A stretch of DNA of 64,000 nt from Cymodocea nodosa (GCA_036874045.1 CM072336.1:1818001-1882000); one strand, 5' to 3'. Counted from the stretch's first letter, positions 48,525-61,730 are shown. Program-made: numbers and translations. The notes: generated by a model not told the origin, from the letters alone.

Positions 48525-49545
48525 GCACAATCCATTCCCCAGCTAACGAGTGATAACAATGTTATTATCATTGACAAAGGGAAGGTTACCGAGGTTGCCC
48601 TGCATATCATTAGTGCCGCCAAAATCTATACTAAACCTATTCATATCAAACCTTCCTGCCAGATCCCTGCGAGGTTACCATTCCGTGCCACCGTCACATT
48701 ACCATGCTCACTACGCCCAGTTGCCGCTGCTTCTGCAAACCTAAATCCAACATGCCCATTAACATTCTACCATCCGCAGCCATCATCCCTCTCCTTGTCC
48801 TCTTCGCCAACGCCTTCTTATGCTTCCTCTTTGTCGTCTTAGTGCCAGCCCCACTCACTCGACCAACATCCTCGCCGGCACGGTGGTCAACCACCTTCTC
48901 CTTCCCAGAATGCGGATACGTCCACTGCCTTAACACACCTTTCGGAATCGCAACACCACTGAAAGCCGGACACCCAGGGAACCCCAGGGGAAACATCCCC
49001 AAGTGACAGTAGTACGTATCGGTTCCTTCGACAATCAGTGGCGGAGTCGATAACTGCGCTGCAATAAACCCCTCGAGGAAAAACTCGCACTTCACATTCA
49101 GGTTCTCATACACCTTCTCATACTCATAAACACGGAAACAGCGAGGGCACAAGGTCCAGAACGAAGAAGGTGGAGATTCATTATTTGAGTCACAAGCCTA
49201 ACGACCATTACAGGCGACTCTTGTTACGATCACGTCGTCGTAGAGGCGCTTCTTCGTGAGGTCGGGGAGGACAGCCCAGGCGTCAGAGACGAGCTGGAAG
49301 GCCACGTCGGCCCCGGGGAGACGGTTTCTGTTGGAGAGGAGGAGGCGAGCGAAGCGGCGGTAGGCTTTCCAGATAGAGGAGAAGTCGAGGCTGGGGGACT
49401 GAGCTGGGGGATCGAGTACCAATCGCGGTGCTGGTTGCTGATGCGGCGTTGGGAGGCGACGAGGACGTCGACGACAGCGACAATCTCATCCACGGCGTCG
49501 AGAAATGGATCGGAGTCGATGGCAAGCTCGGCGAAGCGCTCGCTG
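48525..49545 (-). pseudogene. J-domain protein pseudogene
   Basis: Read on the minus strand, the frames give SERFAELAIDSDPFLDAVDEI, VASQRRISNQHRDWYSI, then after a frameshift near 49400-49415 WKAYRRFARLLLSNRNRLPGAD, FQLVSDAWAVLPDLTKKRLYDD, then an in-frame TAG at 49198-49200, then FWTLCPRCFRVYEYEKVYENL and GTDTYYCHLGMFPLGFPG. This is the order of plant single-exon J proteins that end in a Cys-rich WTVCPYC-type segment and a YYCSWGFFPMGFPG-type tail. The HPD tripeptide essential for Hsp70 stimulation is missing (LLLSNRNR where LLLHPDRNR is expected). The frameshift, the stop and the lost HPD show that the copy is non-functional. A remnant of the C-terminus (DMNRFSIDFGGTND) may continue to about 48545. 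Confidence 0.75.
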
Positions 49546-49570
49546 GCATAAGGTCCGGTGCATGGAGGAG

Positions 49571-51590
49571 CTAGACGGAGATCTCAAAAAGACGGACCGC
49601 CTCTAGCCGGTCACCGTCACCGGTACAGCCGGAGTACATTTTCTTCTTCGGTACCTTTTCCGATGGAAGAGGCGGTGGTGGTGGAGTTGGGGTTTAGGCT
49701 CTTAGCTTCGTCTTCCCCACGTGGGAAGAGTGGCAAGCTACGGAAAGGCTTGCTTTATCTGAACGAAAAAAAGCATCGCGTCGGTCGTGATTTTTATTTT
49801 TATTTTCAAAAAAGGTAAAATAAGTAAAGAAAAAAATACAGTCACGAAGTTATAAATGGATTTGAGTTCAACAGAATTATATAATTAGATCAGGATTATT
49901 TTTAAGTGTTGTAAGACAAAACAAGGTCAATTATACCATTCACTTGTATTTATGGCTATATAATCATGTTTATGAAGTGCCTGGGATCATTTTTAAAATC
50001 TTAGAATTTTGTAAAAACGTTATTTAAGTTCATTTCAAGATCATGAGATTTCGATTTTAAATCAGATTTTATGGTAAAAGAGACCTGTGTAAACAAATCA
50101 ACCGTAATTAATTTTTTCTCGATCCCATGATTCTGAAAAAATAAATTATACAAAGCATTATACAGATTCATCCAAATTATTTTTTAATTTATCAACGTAA
50201 ACGGAATTAAAAATCAATTTTACCAAAATTATTACCGCACAAAATCTAAAAAATGCAAACTCTCTTCCAAATCGTACCTTAAATAAATAACATGATGGGC
50301 CCGTTTGCTTACAGAAATCTTTGAATTCTACAAATTGAACGGTACCTGTGGCCCCAAATTTTTTTTCAAAAAAGGAGTGATTATATGGTGTAAAGAACAT
50401 ATTCATAGGTGTCTGTAGGATTATTTCCCTATGGACAATTATTATATTAAGCTTTATATATATATATGGTTAATCTATGGTATACCATATTTTGAACTTA
50501 TTCTCATATCTATTTATTAAGTTTTTTGAATTTAAAATTCAATTGTTGAAATTCTATTTATTGATCAAATTTAATACCTTTAAATGAAGGATGAGTACTT
50601 GTTTAATATAAATAAAATTTTACCATGTATTTATATTTAAATTATGATAACATCTATGATTACTTTTACTCCTCTATATATCTATAAAGAAAAATGAAAT
50701 GCTCCTTGTAAATGTCTACAGAAATTTACCCCGTAGAAAAATCAAGTAAAATTGGATTATTCCGTTTTTTATAGTACCAAACAAAATATTTATTCCTATT
50801 CTAGATTTATTCCCAAACTTATTCTATGGCAAAACAAGAGTTCGAAGTTTTTACCAAAAAAATAAAAAATCTAGCTCAATTCATCGAGAATAATGATACT
50901 AATGTATTTACTCTCAAACTTATTCTACCCAATCTCAAGTACACCATCTCCTTTTCAGCTTGCAGCTGAAGAGATAATGCCAATGCAGTATAGCCGAACA
51001 AGAACAAAAACCACAACTTTCTTTCTTGACATCTCATGACAAATAAATATAGTATGGTCCACCCTCTACCTTCTCTCTTAAACAAACGGGAAACTTTCCA
51101 CTTGTTCTTCAAAATCAACATCCTAATTTCAATTGACAAAACGGTAGGCAGACAAAACAAGGTATAATTTACCACTAGAATAAAAATCACGCCCACCTTT
51201 TCAATTGCTCTCTCTGTTTTTTTGGTGTTGGTGATATTTTTCTTGAACTTAACCTAAAACCTTATTTTGCAGCGAACTTTATAAAAGAAAAATATTATTG
51301 TTAAAATAATGATAATTTTTGTGTTTATTAAATACTACTATTCCTAATCAACCGATTTATTGTAGTAAATTAAAAAATTATATATAATATCCACTTTCGG
51401 CTTCAACTGCTCTTTTCGAAAATTAAAAAGAATGTCCAACAAAGTTTCCAGAAAATACAGCATGCTTTACTGATAAAAGAAACAGCCATGGGCAAAGCCT
51501 TACCAATAATCCCATATAAAGCCGAATACATCCTTGCGAGCAAATTTTAGATGGAGGGCGTTGTCAAAACCTCAAAACTATGTTGATGTC
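49571..51590. other. Intergenic, no gene recognised
   Basis: The first ~200 bases are GC-rich and may be the old promoter of the J-protein pseudogene. The remainder is AT-rich with a short TA tract (50455-50466) and unconserved ORFs. Confidence 0.45.
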
Positions 51591-54500
51591 CTACAAGTTG
51601 TAATCATTGAACCCCAAATCCCTTAATGCAGCAGATGCAGCATCCTTGCAGCTCTCATGACTGACCTTGGCTTTCCTTATAAGCTGCTCGATGCCCAACC
51701 CTAGGAGAAGAGTCCTGCACAAGTTCCATTGAATGATACAGACAAACAAGACGTGAGAAAACTCACCAGATAACTAACACGATCATGTGTGGATCAATAC
51801 ATTCAGTGCAGTGATTGAAACCGTACAACATAGCTCTAGGCTATCCAGTTTATTTCCAGATTTGCAATCATCATAGCCATGTGAACCTATTGCCATTTTC
51901 AAGTAGGAAACAGTCTAGCAACGAACAATACCTATTCTCTGCATTCCTGACCACAAGATTACGTATCATTAGACAGCACTGCTTCTGCATTTGATATGCA
52001 GCAGGAAACTTTTGCATTGCTTGAATCGCCATGTCACCGGCACCAGCTTCAATAGCACGGGCAGCATTTTCAGGGGATCTCAGTGAAAGGGAACAGATGA
52101 TTGGCATAATCTGCACACCAAAAAAACCATCTAGTTAACATGATAGCATAAGTGAACCAACGGTAATACCCACTTTATACTACCTCTTGTAACACAGCTG
52201 GGTCCTCAGAAAATCTAGATGAAAGTGTAATTAGATTAGCAAGGCCACCTTTTCGGATGATAGCAGACTTGTTTGTGTCACTTCCCGCCAACTTAAAAAT
52301 ATAACACATCAATCCAATTAGGCTCAAATGTCATTACAAGGCAAAACCGATGAATCAGCTATTGCTTCTTAGGCTGCTCTTTTATCAGAGTAAGAGCTTC
52401 TAACCTTAGACAGCAAGGCACAACAAGCTTTAGCTGCTGCTTTGTTTCGTTGCTTACCACTATCATCAATACACCTAAGAATTGCATCAATGCCACCATT
52501 TTCACAGATGGACCGGCATATTTCATCCTATGCAAGAAGTCAAGAAAAATAAATATTTAAGTCCAACAAAAATAGACTAGAAAAAAAATGTTTATTAGCT
52601 ATTTTCAATGTAATTTACCATGATTAGTAGGTTTTTCTCTCAATATCTAATATATATAAAAGAATGTATCTACCAAAAATGGGCAGATATAATTAACTGA
52701 ACTTACAAACGTGCTAATGTTTTACATGAAAATACGGAAAACATACTACCACCAGTATTATAAGTTTATAACTTCAAATGTGGTAGTAGTAAGATAATTG
52801 ACATCTTTTAAACAAATTTCATGCTGAATATAAATGCTTAGAAAAGAAAATAAATCAATGGCCAATTAGAAATATTGCTTAATCCTTTGTATAGTGATCC
52901 TTGACAGGAATATAAAAATAGCTGCAGGAATCCTCAAAATGGTCAAAGACGATTAATTAAAAAAAATAGTACTATGAACAGATCCCCCAAGTACTTTCAG
53001 ATGAATATCTTAAGATATAAAGCAGGTTATGAAGAAATTTTCCAAATTTCTTTTTTGAACCCACTTCCCAAATACTTACATTAACAGCAACTGCCTTCAA
53101 AGCAATGCAAATGCAAACTAAACTTGTGCAATTGAGACTGTCCTTAATTGCATCAACAAGTGCATTTGCAATACCAATCTTTGCAAATCTTCGAGCATAA
53201 CCATACACCTGTATTTACACAAAAAAACCACCTGATCATAAGGTTGTTGCCACTAATCAGGGCCACTAGAAGTACCAGTGATTCAGATTGTGAAAGGATG
53301 AGATGAAAAATTCAAGTTGGGGTATATATGGTTGAGTAAAAGAATCAATACAGATGGTACCAGCGTTGGTTGAGTAAAAGAATCAATACAGATGGTACCA
53401 GCGTCATGTATGTAAGTATATTTTTTCTTGGGCAGTCCATTCATGCCATTAAGTAGTTCGATGAATGTGAACTAGGAGATAATAGCTGAGTTCCATGTAA
53501 AAATACAAAAGCTATTGTTTTGCATTCATGTGTTTAATGAAGCTTGACATGTGAAGGAATGTGCTGCTATTATAGTATTTGGTTTATGCAGTTTTTATGG
53601 TAGATTCGTAAGCTAAAGTTTGAATTCAGGGTATGACCATGAAAAAATTCCATTTAAAAGCCACAATACTTTCAGCATGTTTCATATACATGAAAATCAT
53701 GAAGAATGTGCAAGGTGAGAAAAAGGAGGTGCCTATCAGTTGTCACCCTTTCAAAGAGCAAACTGCCACAAGAGGTTGGATCAACCATTTTCAGTTGCTC
53801 CAGTTTGATTTATTTCCCATTAATTTATTTTCATGATCCAAAGAATCTCAACCCAATTGATTAATATTGATACATGGTTATCAAGGAAAAAGGTGATTTT
53901 GAGCCACCACCTCCCATAAACACCTAAGGCAAAAGATGAGGTGAGGTGACCACCCAAGTGAAGTGGCACAACAATATTTGAAAATTAATCAAATAATATA
54001 ATTAGCATAAAACTAGACAATTTTAATATTTAAGCAATACAACTAAATAAATTACAGAATAACTTAACAAATTAGAAAAATAGACGAATTTTTGTGTTAC
54101 TGTTGCAAGACAATAGAAGTTCAATGGTAGATGAGAAGAGTTTGTTGGAGGTGAAGAGGAGATCTAGATTGTTGGAAGAGGATAGGAGCTTGTTGGATTG
54201 TTGGAGAAGAACCAGAGATGCTACAAAGCTTCGATAGAAAAAGATAATAGAGAAGGGATGATTATTGAAGTTGATGAAAGGGAAACCTCGACACAAAAAG
54301 GATGAAGACAGATAGAGGAGATGAGAGGAGAATTGGAGAGGTGAGGAAAAGGAGGATGATGGAGACTATAGATTATTTTTCCTCTATTATTCTAGGAAAG
54401 TCAAGTTATTTATTATGATAAACAAAAAATGAGGTCTCACTCATTTAAGCACAAAAGGCACATGAGGCAACAGCTAAGGTTACACAAATAGGCAGTTAAG

Positions 54501-57500
54501 GTTGGAAAGTGTATCGTCTAATCCAACTCAAGTAATGTGGGGTGGTCAGCTAAATTGGCCTCCTTTATCACCATTATGTACCTAGTTCAAACCAGGTAGC
54601 CTGGTCAAACTGATCACGCCATTCTTACAAAGGAGAATCTTGATTTCTTTGAGAGAAACATTCTGTGTAGATCGACCAAGACAAACAAACAACTATATTG
54701 TAGCTCAAGCCAACACTGAAGACAACCAATTGTACAAACACACAATTGCAGTCCACAAGTCACCCACATTGACCGCATGTGGCCAACAAAGATAGGTTGA
54801 TCTTCACCAACCACTTACAGATATAAATGCTACAGTAGATTGATATTGCAAATGCTTTATATGACCTTAAATCTGATCTAACTCTTTCAAGCACTCATCC
54901 AACTTACGTATCGAAAGGTGCATTTACACCTACTACCAAGCATTGGCTCCTATAAGAACTCTGGAGTTAATTGTGTTTGGGCGGGAGTAGAATCAGAATG
55001 GGTGACCACTTGGGAAGTTCCTATGTAGTGCCTATGGGCAATAGTGTTGACTTTGCTCAAGCATTAGCAAGCTGTAGTTGTGTGCACCACTTACCAAAGT
55101 GAGCCTAGCAAGGCTTCCTACAAGCTTTCGTCTCCTTAGATACTCTTGGTGTATACCAGGTCGTTTGAGTGTCCATTGAGACTCACATGTTATCACTTTC
55201 ATGGATACTCCTGGTGTATATCAGGTTGTTTGAGTGTCCATGAAGGTTCACTTTCTATCATCTCTAAGGATACTCTTAGTGTTCACGAGGCTGTTTAAGT
55301 GTCTAAGGAGGACCCTTAAAAAATAAAAAATAAAAACTTACGTATCGAAAGAGATGAGGCCAACCCCACCAAGTGTCTATACAGCAACAACTGAACGAGT
55401 CTGCATTAGTGACTCCTCAATCCAACCAATCTAGCTCAATGGAAAGAAAAGTGCCAACCATTATCACAGTAATCAAATTCATTATGCTAACCAACCCAAT
55501 AAATAAATAGTTAACTATTAACAAACCCCACAAAAGTCATATCATTTAATCAATCCAAATTCTATCTTTATTATTTTCACCTATCTACTACAAACATTTT
55601 TAGAGGTAAATTAATAATATTATTAGCAAATAAAATAAAATAATAAAGTAAATAAAAGAATAAAATATTTTTTTATCCTTTATTTGGATTAGTTGGTCAG
55701 GTCAGGTTAGCTAACCAACCCAACATATTAACGATTACTTGTTAACAGATTAATTACAAGTCAGTTTGACCATTATCTGACCCAACTTAGGTTAACAATT
55801 AACGTATGCACTCCTAGCAAGACGTGACCAATGCAAGATTTAAGGTGAAAGAGGTACTCATGTGATGAAGTCCCAATCCCTAACAAAGCATGTAGGCAAT
55901 GCATGCTCACCTTGTCATGTCATTAGACTTTGTATGGATGTCATTTGAAAGTTCACTAAATTAATGTAATATCATAAGAAGGAGCTAAAAGATAAAATTA
56001 TGTATGATAAATTAGACACGGTGCATGAATGATGTACATGGTAGGCTAATCAAATTGTACCTATGCAATAGCGGAGTTGTACTTATTGTAACATGTATAT
56101 TGCTGCTTATACACTTACAAACTGTTGGTTTCCTATCTAATTTATTCATTCATTGCTGCTGAACATGTATATTGCTGCTTATACCTATGACATGAAAAGG
56201 ATTAAGAACTAATGGTAATGTGGTTAGATACATCACGAAAAGACCAAAGTGGACCTAATTAATATGAAAAGAAGAAATGGTAAATGATGGATAGAAATCA
56301 AGACAATGACTTCACGTTGAATGTTCATCATGATCTCACTCAAATCCACAACACATTAACCTCTAAACTTATCTTCCTTGAGTAATATGCAGTGTTGTCA
56401 TTATTTTCTCCTCCTTTATAACTATTTAAATCTTAAAGCTCTTGTTAAAGTAGAAGTCCTAGATTCTTGTTCTTCAACTAGAGCTTGTGATGCATGTTCC
56501 ACAGTCCAATCAACAAAATAGGTAACAAATTCCACAATCCAGCATGACAGAAATTCACTTTTTTGAGAATATGCATTGCAATAGATGACTTAATTGCAAT
56601 CGATGGAAGTGAGAGTATGCATTCTGTGAGAAACTCTTCAATATCTAAATTATCAAAACTTCCATGATTATATTAAGAATAAAGAAGTTAATTGTAGGAA
56701 AATGAAAATTCTAGTAGATAATCTCCAATTTTGGACAAATACAAGATGTAAGCCAATCACGGGAATACTTACTTGAGACACAAGAACTCTACTGTCATCG
56801 GGTGTTAAAAGAGCACGAATGGCATCATACAAGCTTTGAATATGACCTTTAAACTCCCCTTTCATAGTTTCTAGAATAAATTCGTCTACCTTTAAGTCCA
56901 TGAATAACTCCTTGATGGCCTCATTACCTGTTGCAGCTGCTGCAACAATGGAAAAACCACTATCCAATCGGTTGAAATTATGACTGCTCTCATTTAAGAT
57001 GTTTATGATGATTCTAGGTCCCTCACAACGTTGAAAAGCCACAGTACTTTTAATATCTACAGAATTAAACAAAAAATATCAATAATGACAGCTGCCTAAA
57101 TAACCTGCAGTAAAATTTTTCAAGAGTTTCATGAAAGATAAATTGTGATAAAATGCAGAGAAGGAAACAATCCAGTTTGTGTGAAAAGAACCCAGACGTG
57201 TGACATTATAAATGGGTATAAATAAGTAACGATCAAGCAGTCCAACTTCCTGAAATAGCATTAGGCCATGTATCATAAGCTACAGACCACAAGTTGAGCA
57301 ACACATACAGAAAAAAGGAAATGCAGGTGCTCATTTTCTTTAATTTCACCAACAGATGAAATGAGATCCGGCGGTAAATTCTTGTCAATATACTTCTCTT
57401 TGCTGAGTAGAATAGTCAGTCGAACTTAGTGTAACACTGTAACCTCGTAAAAGCAATGTTAGGTTGTGGTTTTAATTTCACCCCCCAAAAACTGAACTTC

Positions 57501-58071
57501 GTCCAGATGAAAACATGCTACAGTAGTAGACCAGAAGACTAAGTGGGAAGGAAAAACATATTCGCAATTGGCAATCAAAACGTACCAGATAGCAGGACTC
57601 TCAATGTCTTCAAGCCCGACAACAGTGATCGCTCGTCTTCTCCCCGAAGTCCAGAGCACACCTTACAAAGAACCTCAATCCCACCATTTTTCACCGCCAA
57701 CAAAACATTCTCGGACCCCTCCTCCCCACAACACAACTTCCACAAGTCATTCAGCGTCTCCTCCTTCGCAGCAGAGTCCGAACCACACCTCAGCTTCTCC
57801 AACAAACTGATAACAGAGTTCTCCTTCGCGGTGGTGACCCCGGGAACGCACTTCACGATCCCTACGGGAAACAAACGATCATCGTACGGATCCAGGATGT
57901 GGAGGTCTTAGTCGATGAGAGATTTCGCTCACCAGCGAGATCGACGCCCTGGAGAGTTAGGCTTTGGATGGCATCCTCGAGGGCCTCTTCGGGATCCATG
58001 CCGAGATCTTCCATGTTCTCCCGCACCACCTCCTCGAACGCCTCCTGCGACATCGCGCGGCCTGGCCCCAT
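51591..58071 (-). CDS. Armadillo repeat protein, ARMC6-like
   Basis: Eight exons: 58071-57933, 57861-57586, 57056-56773, 53208-53080, 52527-52405, 52291-52184, 52110-51932, 51714-51591. All are GT-AG and frame-consistent, giving 453 residues. The N-terminus MSQEAFEEVVRENMEDLGMD and ALEDAIQSLTLQGVDL is the hallmark of the ARMC6 family. The rest is built of ~42-residue armadillo repeats, for example NGGIEVLCKVCSGL, RSICENGGIDAILRCIDD, IIRKGGLANLITLSSRF and EAGAGDMAIQAMQKFP. It ends RDLGFNDYNL. ARM repeats act as protein-binding scaffolds; the precise role of plant ARMC6 is not known to me. The start is supported by the family N-terminus. The third intron is 3.6 kb and carries a 5S-headed SINE and other repeats. 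Confidence 0.92.
53330..53404. repeat. Tandem duplication of a 37-base unit
   Basis: Two identical copies of a 37-base unit beginning GGTTGAGTAAAAGAATC and ending ACCAGCGT (53330-53366 and 53368-53404) in the ARMC6 intron. Perfect identity indicates a recent local duplication. Confidence 0.9.
53876..54510. mobile_element. Possible non-autonomous DNA element in the ARMC6 intron
   Basis: GGTTATCAAGG followed by CACCACCTCCCATAAACACCTAAGGC on the left, and CACAAAAGGCACATGAGGC-AACAGCTAAGG on the right, resemble the CGCCTAAGGC/GAGGCG ends of a common plant element with a GAAGAGGAGATC-like interior. The terminal repeats are poor, so this is tentative. Confidence 0.3.
54918..55334 (+). mobile_element. 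5S rRNA-derived SINE (SINE3-like), well-bounded copy
   Basis: The element starts GTGCATTTACACC, colinear from nucleotide 2 or so with plant 5S rRNA over about 115 bases. The internal promoter regions are still legible: GAGTTAATTGTGTTTGGGCG at 54964-54983 (box A region) and GGGTGACCACTTGGGAAGTT at 55000-55019 (box C region). A unique body to ~55138 follows, then three 65-base tail units starting GATACTC at 55139, 55204 and 55269, and an A-rich end (TTAAAAAATAAAAAATAAAA). A perfect 17-base target-site duplication, AACTTACGTATCGAAAG, flanks it at 54901-54917 and 55335-55351. The long duplication and A-rich tail indicate LINE-type retroposition rather than an LTR element such as the 5S-carrying Cassandra. 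Confidence 0.78.
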
Positions 58072-61000
58072 CGCTTTAGGGTCGGAGGAAGAATAGGCGG
58101 CCCCCGGAGGAGGGAGGAGCGGTGCGAATGATCGCCGCGGTGGCGGGAGGATGGGGCCGTCGTCCGTGGAGGCAGGAGTTAAAATTTCTGTTCGAAGTTT
58201 CGCTGACGTAATTTTTTTTATAATGGTAAATTTTTAAATGAAAAAATATTTTCTGCTGTTATGTTTTTTTTTTTTTTCTTCTTCTTTGTCAACGCTATCT
58301 GTCCATCGCACGTCCCTTTTCTTTTGTTCTCGCTCTCCTCCCTCTCCTCCCTCTCCTTTTATATAAATATGGTACGCTTTTTAAGAAAAAGTGTATAAAA
58401 TGAGATTATGTATAAGATGTACGCAAAATAGGGTTGTAGATAACGACGTGAGTAACGACACATCATAGTATAAGTAGCTACAAGCAATGATATGGATAAG
58501 ATTTGTGTACGAGAGAATGTGAAAAAAAGTAATAGAAAGAAAATTGATGAAAATATGTGATATGTTTATTGATTTTTCGAAAAAAGTTTTACAATAGATA
58601 GCGGAATTATCTTTTTTTTCAAGTTAAAAGGTTCAAAAGTAATAAAAAGTAAGAGTAAAAATGAAGAAAAATAAAAAATTAAAAAGAAATGTAATTTATT
58701 AAATTCGTATATTAAAAAATAATAATAATATTTATATTAATAACAAACTTTTACAATATGTTAATTTTATATATTATAAATTTAACATTGTAATGTATAA
58801 TATACTATTACGAAGAATGTAAATAATTTTAATTTTTTTTAAACTTAAAATGTTTATAAATATTTTTATATTATTTATTTATATTTTATTATATTATGTT
58901 ACTTTTTCATTTTCTGTCACTTCCTAATTGATCTACAAATATTATAATTTCTAGTTAACTTTCTATAAATTTCTATAATTTATTTTTTTCTATTACTTTT
59001 TGATATTTTCTTTTCTGTTACCTTTTAAATATACAAATAAATCTTATAAGTGATAGACACAAGCAAGAATGACTTAAGAGACATTGCACAAAGTACTTGG
59101 TAAGAAATTGTTGTAAATAGAATTCTCAAAAATAACGAGTATTCTTATTTTCAGTTAATTAAACTATTATAATTAGTTATTCAAATGTAATTCAATAAAA
59201 AAATTAAAAATGCAATTTCTTAATATGAAATTACTTAACAACACGTACATAATGAAACTTACCTTTCTTTAACATATAAGGTCTACGAGTTAAAATGATT
59301 TATGTTCGATACCAAATCACCAATGTAAAAAATATATTAGATCACTTGGAAAATGTGATTTTTTAGCATCGTTTTGACCTCCTATATTCATTAAGGATCG
59401 CTCAAGGCATTTTCAATAATGACCACTCAGTTAAAATGTCAATTCATAAAAAAATAAGTTTTTTATGATGAAAATTTTTATATTCATTGAGATTAGAATC
59501 ATGGTGAAAATTATAAGATTCAATATTCTAGTGAAACGTTTCATTCCAAAATTAATTAGTAACGTATAAAAAGATTCATAATATATTTTCTTAAATTTTA
59601 TTTTTATATTTTTTTTAAATTTTCACTTTTTTTTTACACTTAACTTATTTTAGATTTACAAGTGTCTTATGAATAGACGAATCTATTTTGATATCATATA
59701 AAATATTTTATCTGAAAAGTCAATTAATAATGAGTAAAATAATTCATCATATAAGTTTTTCTACATATTTCAGCGTTAGACTTTCTATAGTTTTTACATA
59801 TAAATTAATTTAAGGATACATCAAATTAAATGTAAGTCTAATAAAAACTCCCAAAAAAATTATGAAATGAATTTAAAGTTCTTTTCTAGCTGAAAGCAGA
59901 AAACTTTTGATTTGATTAACCAAAGCAAGTTGTTATTCAGAAAAACGGTAAAAATGAGTACCGACGTGAAGAGTCGAGAAATCGTGTGGTGTAGTTCCCA
60001 TCATCGACACGTGTCCAGACATTTTCTCGATATTGCTTTAGATTTGAAATTTAATATCTTGCGTAACAGATTTATAAACTGCGAGGAATACGATTATGCT
60101 ACTTGTCAGTTGAAATTGTTAAATTTGAATATCTGGGAACGCGTCTTAACTTCTATATCAACACTATTTGTTGTCTGTCGATTGATAAACGACACGCAAG
60201 TCTTTCAATTTCTTATTTTTCGGTTTGTTTTTCTCTCTTTTTCTTCTCTTCATAATTTTCTTTTATTTGTTATCTTTAATCTCAGATATTTGGTGTTAAC
60301 TTTACATTGGTATGTGTGGAAATTATGAACTGAAACTGTGGTGTCAATCTATGACTTCTCCTTTTGTTTAATATATTGATTCATCGGGAGAAAAAAGGGA
60401 TTAATTCGATGTTAAAAAACTAAGACAGATTCATTAATAATATGAATAAATGTTAAATTTAAAAGTATAATGTTACCAAAAAATAAATGCTACAGATAAA
60501 TTGTTCGTAATGAAACCTCATTGACACCCTAGAAACTGGGAGAATCTGGGGGAAAAGGAAAGCTGGGGAAATCTTATACCAACGCATTTATTTTTCCATG
60601 CACGGTGGAAAGCTACGGCGACGAAGTAGTGTTGGATATGGTTTAGTCTAAATCGTTTTAAACTCTTTGAAACTTAAATGAATCGTGACTCATGTATGTA
60701 CAACAAAAGGCAACAATGTTAATCCCTTCTTTCTTCACGGTTGAGATGCACAATGGCAGGGTAGTGGAGAGATGCACAGTCGCAAGGGCCTAAGCGAGTG
60801 GGAGAGAAGGGTGAGGTAGCCAAGCGAGCAGAAGTGGGGGGAAAGGGGAGGCGGCCGAGAGCAGGTGTGAGAGGTGAGGTGGGCTTGAGCGTCAGCCTTC
60901 GGTGGTGCCAGCGTCTTCGATGATTTGATTAAATTCAATTTATAGTTTCGATGGTTTGGATCTGTGTGAATTTGAAGGCGACATGATCGAGCTCCGTCTC

Positions 61001-61224
61001 TTCTTCTTCGCTTTTTGGTCTCACGCGATGCAAGTGAGCATCCCCGGGCGGATGAGACGAGAGAACGCAGCAGAACCCGTGACTCCATGTCGGCGTCGCC
61101 GTGCCTGAAACAAGTATTATCATATTACACATTAACGGAAAAGAACACCGCGTCCTTGATGGATGTATTGGACGGTTCTTGTAGAAATCCCGAATCCTAA
61201 TTTCGCGGTGGGAATTCCGGGGAT

Positions 61225-61270
61225 CTGCTGCTGCTGCTGCTGTTGTCGTCGTCGTCGTCGTCGTCGTCGT
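61225..61270. repeat. Trinucleotide microsatellite (CTG)n(TCG)n
   Basis: About five CTG-type followed by nine TCG/CGT-type triplets on the + strand. It explains the Thr and Ala runs of the reverse-strand ORF there. Confidence 0.8.
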
Positions 61271-61722
61271 TGTTGGTGCTGCTGCAGTTTCCGGATCATT
61301 CACGTGAGGGAAGGTCGATCGGGGTACATGCGGAGCAGCAGAGGTGGGACAGGGCATAGCGAGACAAACGATGAAGACGGAGGGATGAAGACGGAAGGAT
61401 GAAGACGGAAGGATCGCCGTCACGGGAAGAACAGCTCCACAGGGCTCCAAATATATACGAGCACCGTGTTAATTATTTGACCCAAGCATGATTCCGTCGT
61501 CAACATTTTCTATATGAAATTGCACATGGAACCCTCGATTCTTACTTGGAGATGGTGATATATACGAGGGGAGAAACGGAAGAAGGGATTAATATTTAGA
61601 TTTTCTTCGAAGAAATCTCAATCTCTGATCATGGAAATGTCATTTAATAGATGTCATGTAAAGGAAATATAATTAAGCTCATTCTACGAAGGCATTCTGG
61701 TACTTTCATCCCCCTTCTCGGT

Positions 61723-61730
61723 CCATAAAT
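61723..61730 (+). promoter_or_regulatory. TATA-like box of the AED3-type protease gene
   Basis: CCATAAAT about 70 bases before the chosen ATG at 61798. If transcription starts ~30 bases downstream, the earlier in-frame ATG at 61729 would lie outside the mRNA, supporting the later start. Confidence 0.4.

Noticed and set aside
54918-55040. Functional 5S rRNA gene
   Set aside because: Many substitutions versus 5S and it continues into a SINE body with target-site duplications; not part of an rDNA array.
54901-55351. Cassandra-type LTR (TRIM) element
   Set aside because: 17-base duplication and A-rich tail fit LINE-mediated retroposition; no paired LTRs or primer-binding site seen.
60935-61450. 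171-codon minus-strand ORF with Thr and Ala runs
   Set aside because: The runs come from a trinucleotide microsatellite; the rest has no recognisable feature.
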